64,000 bases of DNA from Agreia sp. Leaf210 (GCF_001421485.1 NZ_LMKK01000002.1:839561-903560); one strand, 5' to 3'. Positions 1 to 9,230 are shown, numbered from the stretch's first letter. The notes: generated from the letters alone by a model not told the origin. Numbers and translations are program-made.

Positions 1-1308
1 TCCCTCCTCCTTCTGTCCGGCTGCACCACAACAACGTCAGCCGCCCCAACAACCCCCGCCGACCACAGCTGGCTCGTCACCGCCGACGCCACGGCGAAAG
101 AGCTCTACATCAACAACGCCGGCACGGGTGAGAACACCGACACCCTCAACGGCATCACCCTGGGCACCCACGCCGGATCCGTGCAACTCGGCGGCGGGCG
201 GATCGCCTTCATGGATGAGTCCAAGCCTCAGCTCGATGTCCTCTCCATCGACTCGAGCGGCAAGGCCACCATCGATCAGCACTATGCGATCCCGAATGAC
301 GATGCGCGCTGGAAGCGTGCCGGCTGGCTGTCTACCGACACGAGTCGGCGCTATGTCGCCATCGGCTCGGACTTCGACGACTCCACCGACCAGCGCGTCA
401 CCGTCGTCGACCTTGAGAAGGACACAGAGCAGACAGCCGACATCACCACCTCCGAGGTGACGCTCGCCACCACAGGTGAGACCGGAACCGAAGAGGTCGA
501 GACCTTCCTCGTCGGCGATCCGCTGCGCCTCGTCGTCACCGCCGGCGGCCACCTCGACGCCTACTCCGTGTCGGCGATTATGGGCGGCGACGCACACCCG
601 ACGCCCGTCGCCACGACCCCACTCAACGCCTACCCGCACGGCCCCATCGTCAACGCCGACGGAACCGTGATCGGCTCCGATCTCGCCACCGGTGTGCAGA
701 CCGTCGGCGTCACCGACACCGGATTCGTGGACTCCCAGTTCTCGTCGTACCCGCAGGCGAGCGTCGAGAGCTACCGGCCGCGCATGGCCCCGGATGGCGC
801 GACCGCCGTGGGCGCGCAAGCCGGGGCCACAGAGAAAGACGCCGGGTGGAACACTATCCCCGCCTACCTCACGAGCGCATCCACGGCATCCGGCAAGCTG
901 ACGTCGGTGAGCCTGGGCAGCGGCTTGTTCACCCGCGTCGCCGTCACGCCACAGTTCACCGCCGTCGCGCTTACCTCCGGCTCCGGCGACTCGCTCGTGC
1001 TCGTGAAGAAGGGCGACGACGGCGCCTTCAACGGAGAGCAGACCACCGTGGCGCTCGACCCCCTCAAGAACGGCCCCGTCGTCGGCCAGCCGGCAGCGAA
1101 GGCATCCCTTCGCTTCACCGCGGCAACAGACGACGGCAGTAGCGTCTTCGTGACCCGCGGTGGCGAGGGCCAGATCACGCAGATCGACACCTCGACCTCG
1201 AAGCCCTCGGTGACGCGCACGATCACCGTTCCCTCCGACCTCTCAGACGGCGGATATCTGACGACCGTCGACTCCGCGGTGAAGCCCTACGACCTCAGCG
1301 GCCGCTGA
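1..1308 (+). CDS. secreted lipoprotein, beta-propeller-like (5' end cut by window)
   Basis: Reading frame 1 is open from base 1 and begins with LLLLSGCTTT, the end of a lipoprotein signal peptide (lipobox LSGC, Cys at codon 8 of the visible part). The start codon and n-region therefore lie just before the window, and a start at the later GTG (181) would lose the signal. The mature part of about 425 residues has recurring short beta-rich units (VDLEKD, YLTSASTASGKL, ITQIDTSTS), which suggests a WD40/YVTN-type propeller; this is inference. No catalytic motif was recognised. It is followed by a separate phospholipase gene on the same strand after about 215 bases. The role is unknown; an extracellular binding or scaffold lipoprotein is plausible. 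Confidence 0.75.
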   Translation, partial: SLLLLSGCTTTTSAAPTTPADHSWLVTADATAKELYINNAGTGENTDTLNGITLGTHAGSVQLGGGRIAFMDESKPQLDVLSIDSSGKATIDQHYAIPNDDARWKRAGWLSTDTSRRYVAIGSDFDDSTDQRVTVVDLEKDTEQTADITTSEVTLATTGETGTEEVETFLVGDPLRLVVTAGGHLDAYSVSAIMGGDAHPTPVATTPLNAYPHGPIVNADGTVIGSDLATGVQTVGVTDTGFVDSQFSSYPQASVESYRPRMAPDGATAVGAQAGATEKDAGWNTIPAYLTSASTASGKLTSVSLGSGLFTRVAVTPQFTAVALTSGSGDSLVLVKKGDDGAFNGEQTTVALDPLKNGPVVGQPAAKASLRFTAATDDGSSVFVTRGGEGQITQIDTSTSKPSVTRTITVPSDLSDGGYLTTVDSAVKPYDLSGR

Positions 1309-1525
1309 CCGGGAGCCACCGCCGATTAGTGGGCACAGTCCAGCAATTCAAAGCGCGTTTGCGTGTGCGCTAGGCAACCGCAACTGACCGTCCACCTTTC
1401 GGGGTGAGGGTTGAGCCGTCATTCCCTTCCGTCACCCAGCGGAGACGAACCCCGGCGGCATCTTGCCCGTGCCTGCCGACACCCCGAAAAGCACTACTGC
1501 CTACCCGAAAGCAGGAACGCGCACC

Positions 1526-3721
1526 ATGAGCTCGAGCAAGCCCGAAAAGAACGCCCCCGACGTCACGCTGAATGCGGCGCCTCCCCTCGACAAGTCCAAG
1601 GCGTATCACGCCGATGTGCAGCCCGGCCTGAGTCGGCGCACCATCCTTCTCGGCGGGGCGGCCGCCATTCTCGCGGGAGTGGCCGCCGCATCCGGGCCGG
1701 GAGGGTTCGGCGAGAGGGCGGCAGCTGCATCCGGTCTCGCGACCAGCGCCCGAGCCGGGGCGACCAAGTCGATCAACGATGTGAAGCACGTCGTGATCTT
1801 GATGCAAGAGAACCGCTCGTTCGACCACTATTACGGCACCCTGCGCGGCGTTCGCGGCTTCGGCGACAAGCAGATGGTGGAGTATCCGGGCGGCGGCAAC
1901 GCGTTCGCCCAGCCAGACCCGACGAGGCCGGATGGCGGGGTGATGCTGCCGTTCCCTCTCGACAGCACCCACTTCAACGCGCAGAACGCCGGCGGCCTCG
2001 ACCACTCGTGGGGCGGCGGCCACACCGCCTGGAACAAGGGCGCCTGGAACAACTGGGTCGCGGCCAAGAGCCAGCAGACCATGGGCTACTTCACCCAGGA
2101 AGACCTGCCGTTTCACCACGCGCTCGCCTCGTCGTTCACGATCGCCGACCACTATCACTGCTCGGTGATCGGCCCGACTACGCCGAACCGCCTCTACCAG
2201 TGGACGGGAACCATCAACCCCGAGGGCGACCACGGCGGCCCCGCCACCGACAACCCCGACGACTACAAGCCCGTCTTCACCTGGGGCACCTACCCCGAGC
2301 GACTGCAGAAGGCCGGTGTCACCTTCAAGACCTACTCCAACAACGAGATCGGCGACGACGGCACCCACCCCTACGTCGGCGACTACGGCGACAACCCCCT
2401 CTGGCTGTTCCAGAACTACCACGATGCGCTGGCCTCGAAAGACCCCGCGGTGCGCGACCTCGCCCTGCGCGGCGGCCTGAATGACGGCTGGCTGCCCGAC
2501 TCGGGTCGCGGGCTCGACGTCACGTATCTGCTGAGCGAGTTCGGCAAGGATGCGGCGTCGAACACCCTGCCCGCGGTCTCGTACGTCGTCGCTCCCTACG
2601 GCTACAGCGAGCACCCGGCCGCGAGCCCAGACTACGGAGCGCACTACACGAACGCGGTCGTGCAGGCCCTGATGAGCAACCCCGACACCTGGGCGAACAC
2701 CGTGCTCATTCTCAACTTCGACGAGAACGACGGCTACTTCGACCACATGCTGCCCCCGCTCGCCGAGCCCGGCACGGCCGGCGAATACGTGGATGGCCTG
2801 CCGATCGGCTACGGCACCCGGGTGCCGCTCACCCTGGTCTCGCCCTGGAGCCGCGGCGGCTGGGTCAACTCGCAGGTGTTCGACCACACGTCAGTCATCC
2901 GGTTTCTCGAAACCTGGACGGGCGTGCACGAGCCCAACATCTCGTCGTGGCGACGCACCATCTCGGGCGACCTCACCTCGTGCTTCGACTTCGCGAACCC
3001 CGACTTCTCGCTGCCGACCGCCGCCGAGGTGCCGCCGCTCAGCGTCACGCAGAAGCTCGTCGCCGCCGCAGACGCCGACATGGCGAAGCCCGACATTCGC
3101 GAGCCCGCCATCGGCGCGCAGGCAATGCCGGTGCAGGATGCCGGCACGGCCCAGCACCGGCCGCTTCCGTACCGGCAGCACGCCAACGTCGAGGTCGACC
3201 GGGCCGCCGCCACGGTGACGCTCACCATGCAGAACACCGGACACCAGGGCTTCTCGCACCAGGTCTTCGCCAACGCGCAGCTGCCGTTCGAGTCGACGCC
3301 CTTCACGCTGGCCACGGGCAGCTCCGCCACCTACGTCTGGAATGCTGCGGCCACCGGTGGCGCGTACGACTTCAGCGTGTACGGGCCCGACCGGTTTCTG
3401 CGGCGCTTCGCCGGCACGGTGCGCGCTGCTGGAGCCTCTGGTTCTGCTGGCGCTGCTGGTGCTGTGCCCGTGGTCGCGGGCAATCCCGTGCGGGGCGAGC
3501 GCCGGTCGCTGCGGCTCGAGCTCGGAAACGAGGGCGCCGCCCCGGTCACGTACTCCCTCGCGGCGAACGACTTCGTCGAAGAGACGCAGTCGGTCACCGT
3601 GGCGGCCGGCCAGACCGAGCGGTTCGCCTGGCCCCTGGATGCCGCGGGTTACTACGACGTGATCATCACCGCCGACACGGGCGAGGGGTTCCGCTACCGC
3701 TTCGCGGGGCGCATCGAGTAG
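1526..3721 (+). CDS. Tat-exported phospholipase C, phosphocholine-specific type
   Basis: A 731-residue member of the bacterial phospholipase C / acid phosphatase (phosphoesterase) family, which hydrolyses phospholipid head groups or phosphomonoesters outside the cell. A twin-arginine signal, SRRTILLGG, lies at residues 36-44 and is followed by an Ala-rich hydrophobic stretch. The family metal/nucleophile motif ENRSFDHYYG is at about 95-104, and FDENDGYFDH marks the second conserved block. Two DUF756-type beta-sandwich repeats close the protein (about 545-625 and 640-731), as in PlcN/PlcH. The ATG at 1526 has GCAGGAA upstream; an in-frame GTG at 1463 would add 21 residues. The 35-residue stretch before the RR motif is long for a Tat signal. 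A second, DUF756-less relative lies at 51334-53082. Confidence 0.9.
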   Translation: MSSSKPEKNAPDVTLNAAPPLDKSKAYHADVQPGLSRRTILLGGAAAILAGVAAASGPGGFGERAAAASGLATSARAGATKSINDVKHVVILMQENRSFDHYYGTLRGVRGFGDKQMVEYPGGGNAFAQPDPTRPDGGVMLPFPLDSTHFNAQNAGGLDHSWGGGHTAWNKGAWNNWVAAKSQQTMGYFTQEDLPFHHALASSFTIADHYHCSVIGPTTPNRLYQWTGTINPEGDHGGPATDNPDDYKPVFTWGTYPERLQKAGVTFKTYSNNEIGDDGTHPYVGDYGDNPLWLFQNYHDALASKDPAVRDLALRGGLNDGWLPDSGRGLDVTYLLSEFGKDAASNTLPAVSYVVAPYGYSEHPAASPDYGAHYTNAVVQALMSNPDTWANTVLILNFDENDGYFDHMLPPLAEPGTAGEYVDGLPIGYGTRVPLTLVSPWSRGGWVNSQVFDHTSVIRFLETWTGVHEPNISSWRRTISGDLTSCFDFANPDFSLPTAAEVPPLSVTQKLVAAADADMAKPDIREPAIGAQAMPVQDAGTAQHRPLPYRQHANVEVDRAAATVTLTMQNTGHQGFSHQVFANAQLPFESTPFTLATGSSATYVWNAAATGGAYDFSVYGPDRFLRRFAGTVRAAGASGSAGAAGAVPVVAGNPVRGERRSLRLELGNEGAAPVTYSLAANDFVEETQSVTVAAGQTERFAWPLDAAGYYDVIITADTGEGFRYRFAGRIE

Positions 3722-3769
3722 GAGGCGGCGTTCGGCTTTCACGCCCCTTCACGTTCGCGGATTGCTTAA

Positions 3770-3784
3770 TGAGAACAATTCTCA
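3770..3784. promoter_or_regulatory. Zur/Fur-like 15-bp palindrome
   Basis: TGAGAACAATTCTCA is a 7-1-7 palindrome with perfect TGAGAA/TTCTCA arms. It sits 58 bp before the ATG of the S53 protease gene. It resembles the actinobacterial Zur box pattern (TGAxAA...TTxTCA). Binding by Zur or another Fur-family protein is inferred from sequence alone; no Fur-family gene is in the window. Confidence 0.4.
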
Positions 3785-3841
3785 GCTAGAGTTCGAAGCG
3801 GCTCCTCTGCCACTTCACACTCTGATTGAGAAAGTACTTCT

Positions 3842-5725
3842 ATGCGCTCTTTGCGTTCCCCCGGGTCGGTGATGTCTGCATCCACCTTCCTGATCGTCGG
3901 GGTCGTGTGCGCGGGCATTCTGACCGCGTGCGCCTCCTCCCCCTCCGACGCTCGACACTCCCTTCCCGACACCGCGCCCGCCTGGGCGAAATCCGCGGCG
4001 CCGAGCAGTGACACTGCAGCACCCGACGGCGTCACCTCGGCCGTCGTGCTCTTCACCGAGAACGCAGACACCGCATCCATCTCGGCCGCCCGCACGTGGC
4101 TCGTCACCGCCGGACTCGACCTCGGCGACCAGCACGACAGCGTGCGCAGCCAGTCGATCAGCGGATCCTATGACGACTTCGCCCGCGCCTTCTCGACGAC
4201 CTTCGCGACCACCGACATCCATGGCCGCACGGCCGTTGTGCCCACCACCGATCTGTCGGTGCCCGCCGATCTGACGGCCATCGAGACCGTCGCCGGCCTC
4301 GTGAGCACGGATGCGATGCAGCCCACGCTCGTGGAACCGTCGGCGACATCGGCGAGCGCCACGAGCGCCGGCGCCACCCACACCGCGGTCGCCGCCGCAG
4401 CACCCGCCGCCACCGCTCCCACCGCCACGACCACCCCCATCACCAGCGACGACTGCGCCACCTACTGGGGTCAGACGCTCAGCTCGCAGTGGCCGGAGTC
4501 GGTCACGGTGGAGCACCGCTCCAACGCACTGTGCGGCTACGGCCCGCAGCAGTTGCGCGCCATCCACCAGCTACCCGACGACGCCACCGGAGCCGGAGCG
4601 ACCATCGCGATCGTCGGCGTCTTCGACGACGCGACCGTCGAGGTCAACACGAACGCCTACTTCACCAAGGCCGGAGCGCAGCCCCTGCGCGACGGGCAGT
4701 ACACGCACCACGCCCCGGCGAACCCGAACAACAGCCGCTGCGGCGGCCCCAGCTCGTGGACCGTCGAGCAGCACCTCGACGTGCAGGCCGTTCACGCGAT
4801 GGCTCCGGATGCGAACATCGTCTACTGGGGAAGCGACACCTGCGAGGCCCAGTCGCTCTACCTGCGACTGCTCGACGCGGTCGAGAGCGGCACCTCCGAG
4901 AATGGCGCCCCCGACGTGATCTCGCTCTCGTTCGGCGCCCCTGAGGAGCTCGACACCGCCGCCGACCGCACCCTGCTCAGCCGAGTGCTCGTCGAGGGCG
5001 CCTCGCGTGGCATCTCGATCTTCGCCTCGACCGGAAACGACGGCGACTACAGCCAGGCCGGCGACCACCAAGACGGCACCGACGTGGCCTCTCCCGCCTC
5101 GAGCCCCTACGTCACCGCGGTCGGCGGCATGAGCGTCGGCCTCAACGCCGACAACACCGTGGCCGTCGAAGCGGGCTGGGAGACCCAGACGCGCTTCGCC
5201 CGCAACGGCGCCATCGTTCCGCCCGGCTTCATCTACGGCGCCGGCGGAGGAGAGTCGGCCTACTACGACCGCCCCTCGTGGCAGCGCGACAAAATCGCCC
5301 AGCCGGGAGCTAAGCGGCTGCTTCCGGATGTCGCGTCGCTGTCTGACCCGAACACCGGCTTCATCGTGAACGCGCCCTCCAACGGCGTCGTCAGCGCCGA
5401 GCCACACGGCGGCACCAGCCTCGCCACCCCGATGGTCGCCTCGATGGTCGCCATCGCCAAGGTGCGCAACGGCGTTCACGTCGGCCTCGCCACGCCCTCG
5501 CTCTACGCGCTCAGCGGTTCAGCGGCCATCACCGATGTGCAGCCCGCGTCGGCGGCAACGTGGTTCCGCCGCTCGCCGTCGACCGGAGCTCTCTGGCTCG
5601 AGACCCTCTATATGTGGGACACCAAGCCCCAATCCCTGCAGTCCGGGCCGGGCTGGGACAGAGTCACCGGACTCGGCATTCCCCGCGGCACCGCTTTTCT
5701 CGACCAGTTCGGAGCACAGAAATGA
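3842..5725 (+). CDS. S53 family (sedolisin / pro-kumamolisin) protease, lipoprotein
   Basis: A 627-residue secreted serine-carboxyl peptidase. The N-terminus has a signal peptide with lipobox LTAC (Cys30), so it should be tethered to the outer face of the membrane. An activation propeptide covers roughly residues 60-165. The catalytic domain carries the Glu/Asp pair in EQHLD (Glu309, Asp313) and the nucleophile in GGTSLATP (Ser526), the classical sedolisin arrangement. SLSFGAPEE and FASTGNDGDY are other family blocks. Length fits the family. The stop overlaps the ATG of the LAXTG surface-protein gene (ATGA), so the two are probably translationally coupled. A Zur-like palindrome lies upstream. 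The substrate is unknown; processing of wall proteins or external peptides is possible. Confidence 0.9.
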   Translation: MRSLRSPGSVMSASTFLIVGVVCAGILTACASSPSDARHSLPDTAPAWAKSAAPSSDTAAPDGVTSAVVLFTENADTASISAARTWLVTAGLDLGDQHDSVRSQSISGSYDDFARAFSTTFATTDIHGRTAVVPTTDLSVPADLTAIETVAGLVSTDAMQPTLVEPSATSASATSAGATHTAVAAAAPAATAPTATTTPITSDDCATYWGQTLSSQWPESVTVEHRSNALCGYGPQQLRAIHQLPDDATGAGATIAIVGVFDDATVEVNTNAYFTKAGAQPLRDGQYTHHAPANPNNSRCGGPSSWTVEQHLDVQAVHAMAPDANIVYWGSDTCEAQSLYLRLLDAVESGTSENGAPDVISLSFGAPEELDTAADRTLLSRVLVEGASRGISIFASTGNDGDYSQAGDHQDGTDVASPASSPYVTAVGGMSVGLNADNTVAVEAGWETQTRFARNGAIVPPGFIYGAGGGESAYYDRPSWQRDKIAQPGAKRLLPDVASLSDPNTGFIVNAPSNGVVSAEPHGGTSLATPMVASMVAIAKVRNGVHVGLATPSLYALSGSAAITDVQPASAATWFRRSPSTGALWLETLYMWDTKPQSLQSGPGWDRVTGLGIPRGTAFLDQFGAQK

Positions 5726-7941
5726 TTCGACGCACCTCCCGCTCCACGCGGCTCGTGACCGCCGCGGCCCTCGCCGCCGTGCTCGCGGTCGGTTTCACGG
5801 CGACCGCCACGACGACCGCGATCGCCGCACCCGCGGCATCCGGAACCTCGACCGCGAGCGCGACACTCGTCGAGGCTGCAGCCAAGACGGCCGCACTCAC
5901 GGCATCCGCCACCAAGGCCGGCCCCGCCAACAGCGCCTTCGGCGTGCAGATGCTCGACTCCGACGGAGGGACCCTGCAGGCCTCCACCCCGCTCGCCGAC
6001 TGGACCTCGGGCGACACGGTCACGCAGAACGCCGCCTCCACCGGCGACCTCTACAAGCTGAACACCACGCGCACCGATGGGCTCGTCTCGCGGGCCGCGT
6101 CTGATGGGGCGCGCTCGACGATCGCGTCGGGAACGTTCCAGCTACGCGACCGCGTGCCCGTGGCATTCACCGGACTCACCTCTGAGTGCACCGCCGACGG
6201 ATCGAGCACCGTGTCGTTCGACACCCTCACGGTTAACGGCGTCGACGCCCTCGACCCGGCGCGCATCGCCGCCGGCTACACCGTCGACCTGCCCGTCTCG
6301 TCGACCTGGGGTGCCACCAAGCTCTACATCGGCGAGCGCACAACGGATGCGACGGGTCGCGCTCAGACCACCGCGTTGCGCATCGAGGCCGAGGCCGGCT
6401 CGTCGGAGATCTGGCGAGTGAAGCTCGGCCAGGTCGCGTGCACCCCCGCGGCTCCGGCCACCACGCCGGCACTCGTGTCGGGCATCACCGTGACCGCTCC
6501 GAACGGAACGCCGATCGTGGCGGGAGAGCCCAGCCTCACGGCCTCGGGAACCAAGACCGACGCCACGTTCTCGGCCGCGACCCCGCCGATCACCGCGAAG
6601 GGCGTCACCGTCAGCCGCACCGACGACAGCGCCGCGAAGGTCTCGATCGACAGCTTCACGCAGGTGCCCGACACCTCGTCGGTCGGCGAGTACATGTGGT
6701 CGGCGTTCCGCGTCTACGGGCTCGCGCTCGACGTGGCCGCAGACGGCAGCTCTGTGGTGTCGTTCCCGGGCGCGAACTCGGGGCTCTTCGTGAACGGGGT
6801 CTGGATCAACACCGGAACCGACCTCTACACGGGCCTCGATGCTCAAGGCACCCCGCGCGTGACCGTGCGCTTCAACGAGCGGGTCGCCCAGCCCGACGGC
6901 AGCGTGCTCATCACGGCCGTGCACTACACCGACCTCACCAATACCTACCCGTCGGTCTCCCTCGGCACGGTTCGATGGTCGGCTCCCAGCACGGTTCCCA
7001 CGCCCGACCCCGAGCCCACGCCCCAGCCCGATTCGCCGCTGCCGAGCCGCTACGCCTACGCGCTCAGCGCATCCGGCCCCTCGGTCGTGTCGCCCGTGGC
7101 TCTCGTGACACCGGATGCCGCTGCCGCGGCCGCCGCGAGCGCGAAGGCGCCGAACGCCGTGGCGAACTCCGACGTGGCGCGGCCCGACGCTGCTTCGTCG
7201 GCCGCTTCGTCTGGTGCCGCGTCTGACGCTGCCGCCCTCGGCGCCGCTCAGCTCGAGGTCGCGACCGTGACCGACGGCGTCGCCGGGCAGATCTCGGCGA
7301 CCGGAGCACGCGCATCCAATGCCGCGGGCACCGCGACGGCCCAGGTCGACTCGCTCTCGCTCTACCCGGGATCGAGCCTCGAGGTGTCGCTCAGCAACAT
7401 CCACGTGGCGATGACGAAGACCGGCGCGACCATGACCACCGGCGGCGGAACCGTGGCCGGCCAGACCATCGCCGCCGGCGAGATCGCGCCCAACACGGTG
7501 GTGCAACTCGCCGGAAGATCCGCGGTGATCACGCTCAATCTGCAGAAGGGCGCGGCCGACGGCTTCTCGGTGACCGGCGTCGATGTGAACGACACGCTCG
7601 GCCTGGGCGCGCGGGTGCGGGTGGCCGCGATCACGGCAGACGCTCCGGATGTTCCGACACCGGTCGATCCCGGAACCGGCCCTGGCAGCGGGTCGGGTTC
7701 GCCGGGAACCGGAACTGACCCCGGAACCGGATCTGGCTCTGGCTCCGGCTCTGGCGGCGAGCTGGGCAACGGCGCGATCGGGCAGAACGTCGTCTCACCG
7801 CAGGCGAGCTCGACCCGGCCGCTGGCCGACACGGGTATGTCGGCCGCTCCCCTCGCCCTCGCGGCTGCACTCTCCGTGCTCGCGCTGGCGACCGGGGCCG
7901 GCCTGCTGCTGCGACGACGTCGCCGACCCACCGCATCCTGA
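5722..7941 (+). CDS. LAXTG cell-wall-anchored surface protein
   Basis: A 739-residue secreted protein. The chosen ATG overlaps the S53 stop; it is followed by MIRRTSRSTR and a typical Ala-rich signal peptide. The central part has two related beta-rich modules (about 60-235 and 245-420), then an Ala/Ser-rich linker and a third module. A Gly/Ser/Pro linker (PGTGPGSGSGSPGTG...) leads to the sorting signal LADTG (701-705), a hydrophobic helix and an RRRRR tail. LAXTG is the signal used by class E sortases of high-GC actinobacteria. No class E sortase gene is in this window; the sortase at 45.8 kb is class F-like. Coupling to the S53 protease suggests joint action at the cell surface. The ligand is unknown, and the modules were not matched to a named family with certainty. 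Confidence 0.85.
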   Translation: MIRRTSRSTRLVTAAALAAVLAVGFTATATTTAIAAPAASGTSTASATLVEAAAKTAALTASATKAGPANSAFGVQMLDSDGGTLQASTPLADWTSGDTVTQNAASTGDLYKLNTTRTDGLVSRAASDGARSTIASGTFQLRDRVPVAFTGLTSECTADGSSTVSFDTLTVNGVDALDPARIAAGYTVDLPVSSTWGATKLYIGERTTDATGRAQTTALRIEAEAGSSEIWRVKLGQVACTPAAPATTPALVSGITVTAPNGTPIVAGEPSLTASGTKTDATFSAATPPITAKGVTVSRTDDSAAKVSIDSFTQVPDTSSVGEYMWSAFRVYGLALDVAADGSSVVSFPGANSGLFVNGVWINTGTDLYTGLDAQGTPRVTVRFNERVAQPDGSVLITAVHYTDLTNTYPSVSLGTVRWSAPSTVPTPDPEPTPQPDSPLPSRYAYALSASGPSVVSPVALVTPDAAAAAAASAKAPNAVANSDVARPDAASSAASSGAASDAAALGAAQLEVATVTDGVAGQISATGARASNAAGTATAQVDSLSLYPGSSLEVSLSNIHVAMTKTGATMTTGGGTVAGQTIAAGEIAPNTVVQLAGRSAVITLNLQKGAADGFSVTGVDVNDTLGLGARVRVAAITADAPDVPTPVDPGTGPGSGSGSPGTGTDPGTGSGSGSGSGGELGNGAIGQNVVSPQASSTRPLADTGMSAAPLALAAALSVLALATGAGLLLRRRRRPTAS

Positions 7942-7945
7942 TGCA

Positions 7946-7982
7946 CGCACCGGCCGTGGTCTTCATGACCACGGCCGGTGCG
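7946..7982 (+). terminator. hairpin terminator after the LAXTG gene
   Basis: A perfect 16-bp inverted repeat (arms 7946-7961 and 7967-7982) with a 5-nt loop TTCAT starts 5 bases after the stop codon. There is no T tract, which is usual for high-GC actinobacterial terminators. Confidence 0.75.
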
Positions 7983-8076
7983 CCACCGCGGGTGGCGCCG
8001 TCACGACCCACCCACTTGTCGCAAATCGACGTAAATTCGCGAAGTTAGGTCGATATGCGCCACGTCGAATCGCGAT

Positions 8077-8205
8077 TCAGGGTCGTTCGCTGGTCGAGTG
8101 GCCCGACGCCGTCAGGGGCACGTCCACCGTGTAGGTGCCCACGGGCCACAGCGCGTCCGGCCTGACAGCCTCTCCCGCGCTCAGCACTGGAAATTCCCCT
8201 TCCAT
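8077..8205 (-). pseudogene. possible C-terminal gene remnant downstream of the broken sigma gene
   Basis: In a frame different from the sigma fragment, the minus strand is open from an ATG at 8205 to a stop at 8077 (42 codons). It reads with native codon bias and includes LWPVGTYTVDVPLTA. It looks like the tail of a secreted or beta-rich protein rather than random sequence, but I do not recognise the family. A deletion joining the front of the sigma gene to the end of another gene would explain both fragments; this is inference. Confidence 0.3.
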
Positions 8206-8468
8206 GCGCGCGCTTCGAGCGGCGCGTGCTTCTTGATGAGGTTTGTCGCGATACCGAGCAGCCAGGGCAGGGCATTAGCCGATCCGTCGAAGGCGGTCCG
8301 GCGTTCGAACGCGACGAGGAACGTCTCGCTCATCACGTCGTCGGCCACCCCCGCGTCCAACCGTCGCGCCGCGTACCGATGAACGGTGCGCGCGTGGCGA
8401 TCGAATACCTCGGCGAACGCACCCGGACTCTCCCGGGAGCGCTCGATGATCTCGTTGTCGGTGCTCAC
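8181..8468 (-). pseudogene. truncated ECF RNA polymerase sigma factor
   Basis: A GTG start at 8468 gives 95 residues containing a clear sigma-70 region 2: FAEVFDRHARTVHRYAARRL, then DDVMSETFLVAFERR and LPWLLGIATNLIKKH. Intact relatives of this type are about 180-200 residues and carry a region 4 helix-turn-helix after a linker. Here the frame stops directly after ARAWKG, and no region 4 is found in any frame downstream. The fragment should bind core polymerase poorly or not recognise a -35 element, so it is probably a decayed gene. The downstream minus strand holds an unrelated C-terminal-looking fragment, which points to deletion rather than a point stop. Confidence 0.7.
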
Positions 8469-8594
8469 AATAGGTATTGCTCGGTCGCCGGGCTTAAGTT
8501 CACGAAAAGTAGTCTCGCCGGTCAGGGCGCCGCGCCGGTCGAGGTACCCGCGGCCGCCCGCGGCCGAAGCGTATCGACACCGGGGCGCCGGCCG

Positions 8595-8648
8595 AGTTGC
8601 CCGAATCTGCCGCCTCCCCATCCACCGAGGCGGCAGATTCGGGCAACT
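8595..8648. repeat. 21-bp perfect inverted repeat
   Basis: Arms at 8595-8615 and 8628-8648 are exact reverse complements, separated by a 12-nt loop. It lies in the 232-bp gap between the divergent truncated sigma gene and a small membrane protein gene, 52 bp before the latter. No second copy was noticed in the window. It could be a stable transcript hairpin, a large operator or the footprint of a lost mobile element. Confidence 0.8.
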
Positions 8649-8700
8649 GGGCGCATGGCGGGGGCTTTCTCGTGCGGCTTGTGCCTGCAAGACTGCAGGC

Positions 8701-8940
8701 ATGAGCACCAGCGGCGACGACGAGAATTCGACCCCGAAGAGGTTTCGACGCCTCCGGTTCAATCCTCTTCGCGAGATCCTGCCGTACGTCTGCATCGTCG
8801 TAGGAATCGTGGTGGCGGCACGAAATGGGTTCACGTTTGCGGGAGACGACGGCGTTCTGGTGATCTGCAGCCTGGCCCTCGTCGCGGTCGGCGTCATCGC
8901 CATTCCCGTCAACCTGTGGATGAAGAAGCGCGACCTCTGA
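8701..8940 (+). CDS. small two-helix membrane protein
   Basis: A 79-residue protein starting MSTSGDDENSTPKRF. It has a charged cytosolic N-terminus and two predicted membrane helices (about 27-43 and 50-70) and ends KKRDL. Codon use matches the neighbours. Two more small membrane proteins follow on the same strand, the next after 32 bases, so the three may form a transcript. I do not recognise the family and give no function. Confidence 0.6.
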   Translation: MSTSGDDENSTPKRFRRLRFNPLREILPYVCIVVGIVVAARNGFTFAGDDGVLVICSLALVAVGVIAIPVNLWMKKRDL

Positions 8941-8972
8941 CGGCGCGTGCCTCTGTATCGAACGGGGAAACC

Positions 8973-9230
8973 ATGAGTGGCCAGCACGGCAAGAAGGGCA
9001 AGGCGAACACCGTCCTCGTAGCGGTCATCGCCGGTATCGCGATGGCTGCCGTTGGAGTCATCATCGCATTCGCGGTTGACGCCTTCTGGGGCGCCATGAT
9101 CGGTCTCGCCGGCGCCGCAGTTGCTGGGGCGGCAGGGCGCATCCGAATCGAACGTCGCAAGAGAACGACCGAAACCGCTCACGGCCCCGGCTCGCTCATT
9201 CAACAGCGCATGAGGCTCGACCGGTCATGA
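8973..9230 (+). CDS. small membrane protein
   Basis: An 85-residue protein (MSGQHGKKGKAN...) with a Lys-rich start, two adjacent hydrophobic helices rich in Ala/Ile/Val (about 12-32 and 36-54) and an Arg-rich tail. The in-frame ORF extends much further upstream, but that part overlaps other coding sequence and has no signal; the ATG at 8973 follows GGGGAAACC. The TGA overlaps an ATG (9227) that opens the next reading frame. The function is unknown. Confidence 0.6.
   Translation: MSGQHGKKGKANTVLVAVIAGIAMAAVGVIIAFAVDAFWGAMIGLAGAAVAGAAGRIRIERRKRTTETAHGPGSLIQQRMRLDRS

Noticed and set aside
1370-2887. 505-codon open frame on the minus strand
   Set aside because: It lies antisense to the phospholipase C gene, is Arg/Gly/Val-rich without any motif, and arises from the high GC content of the third codon positions on the other strand.
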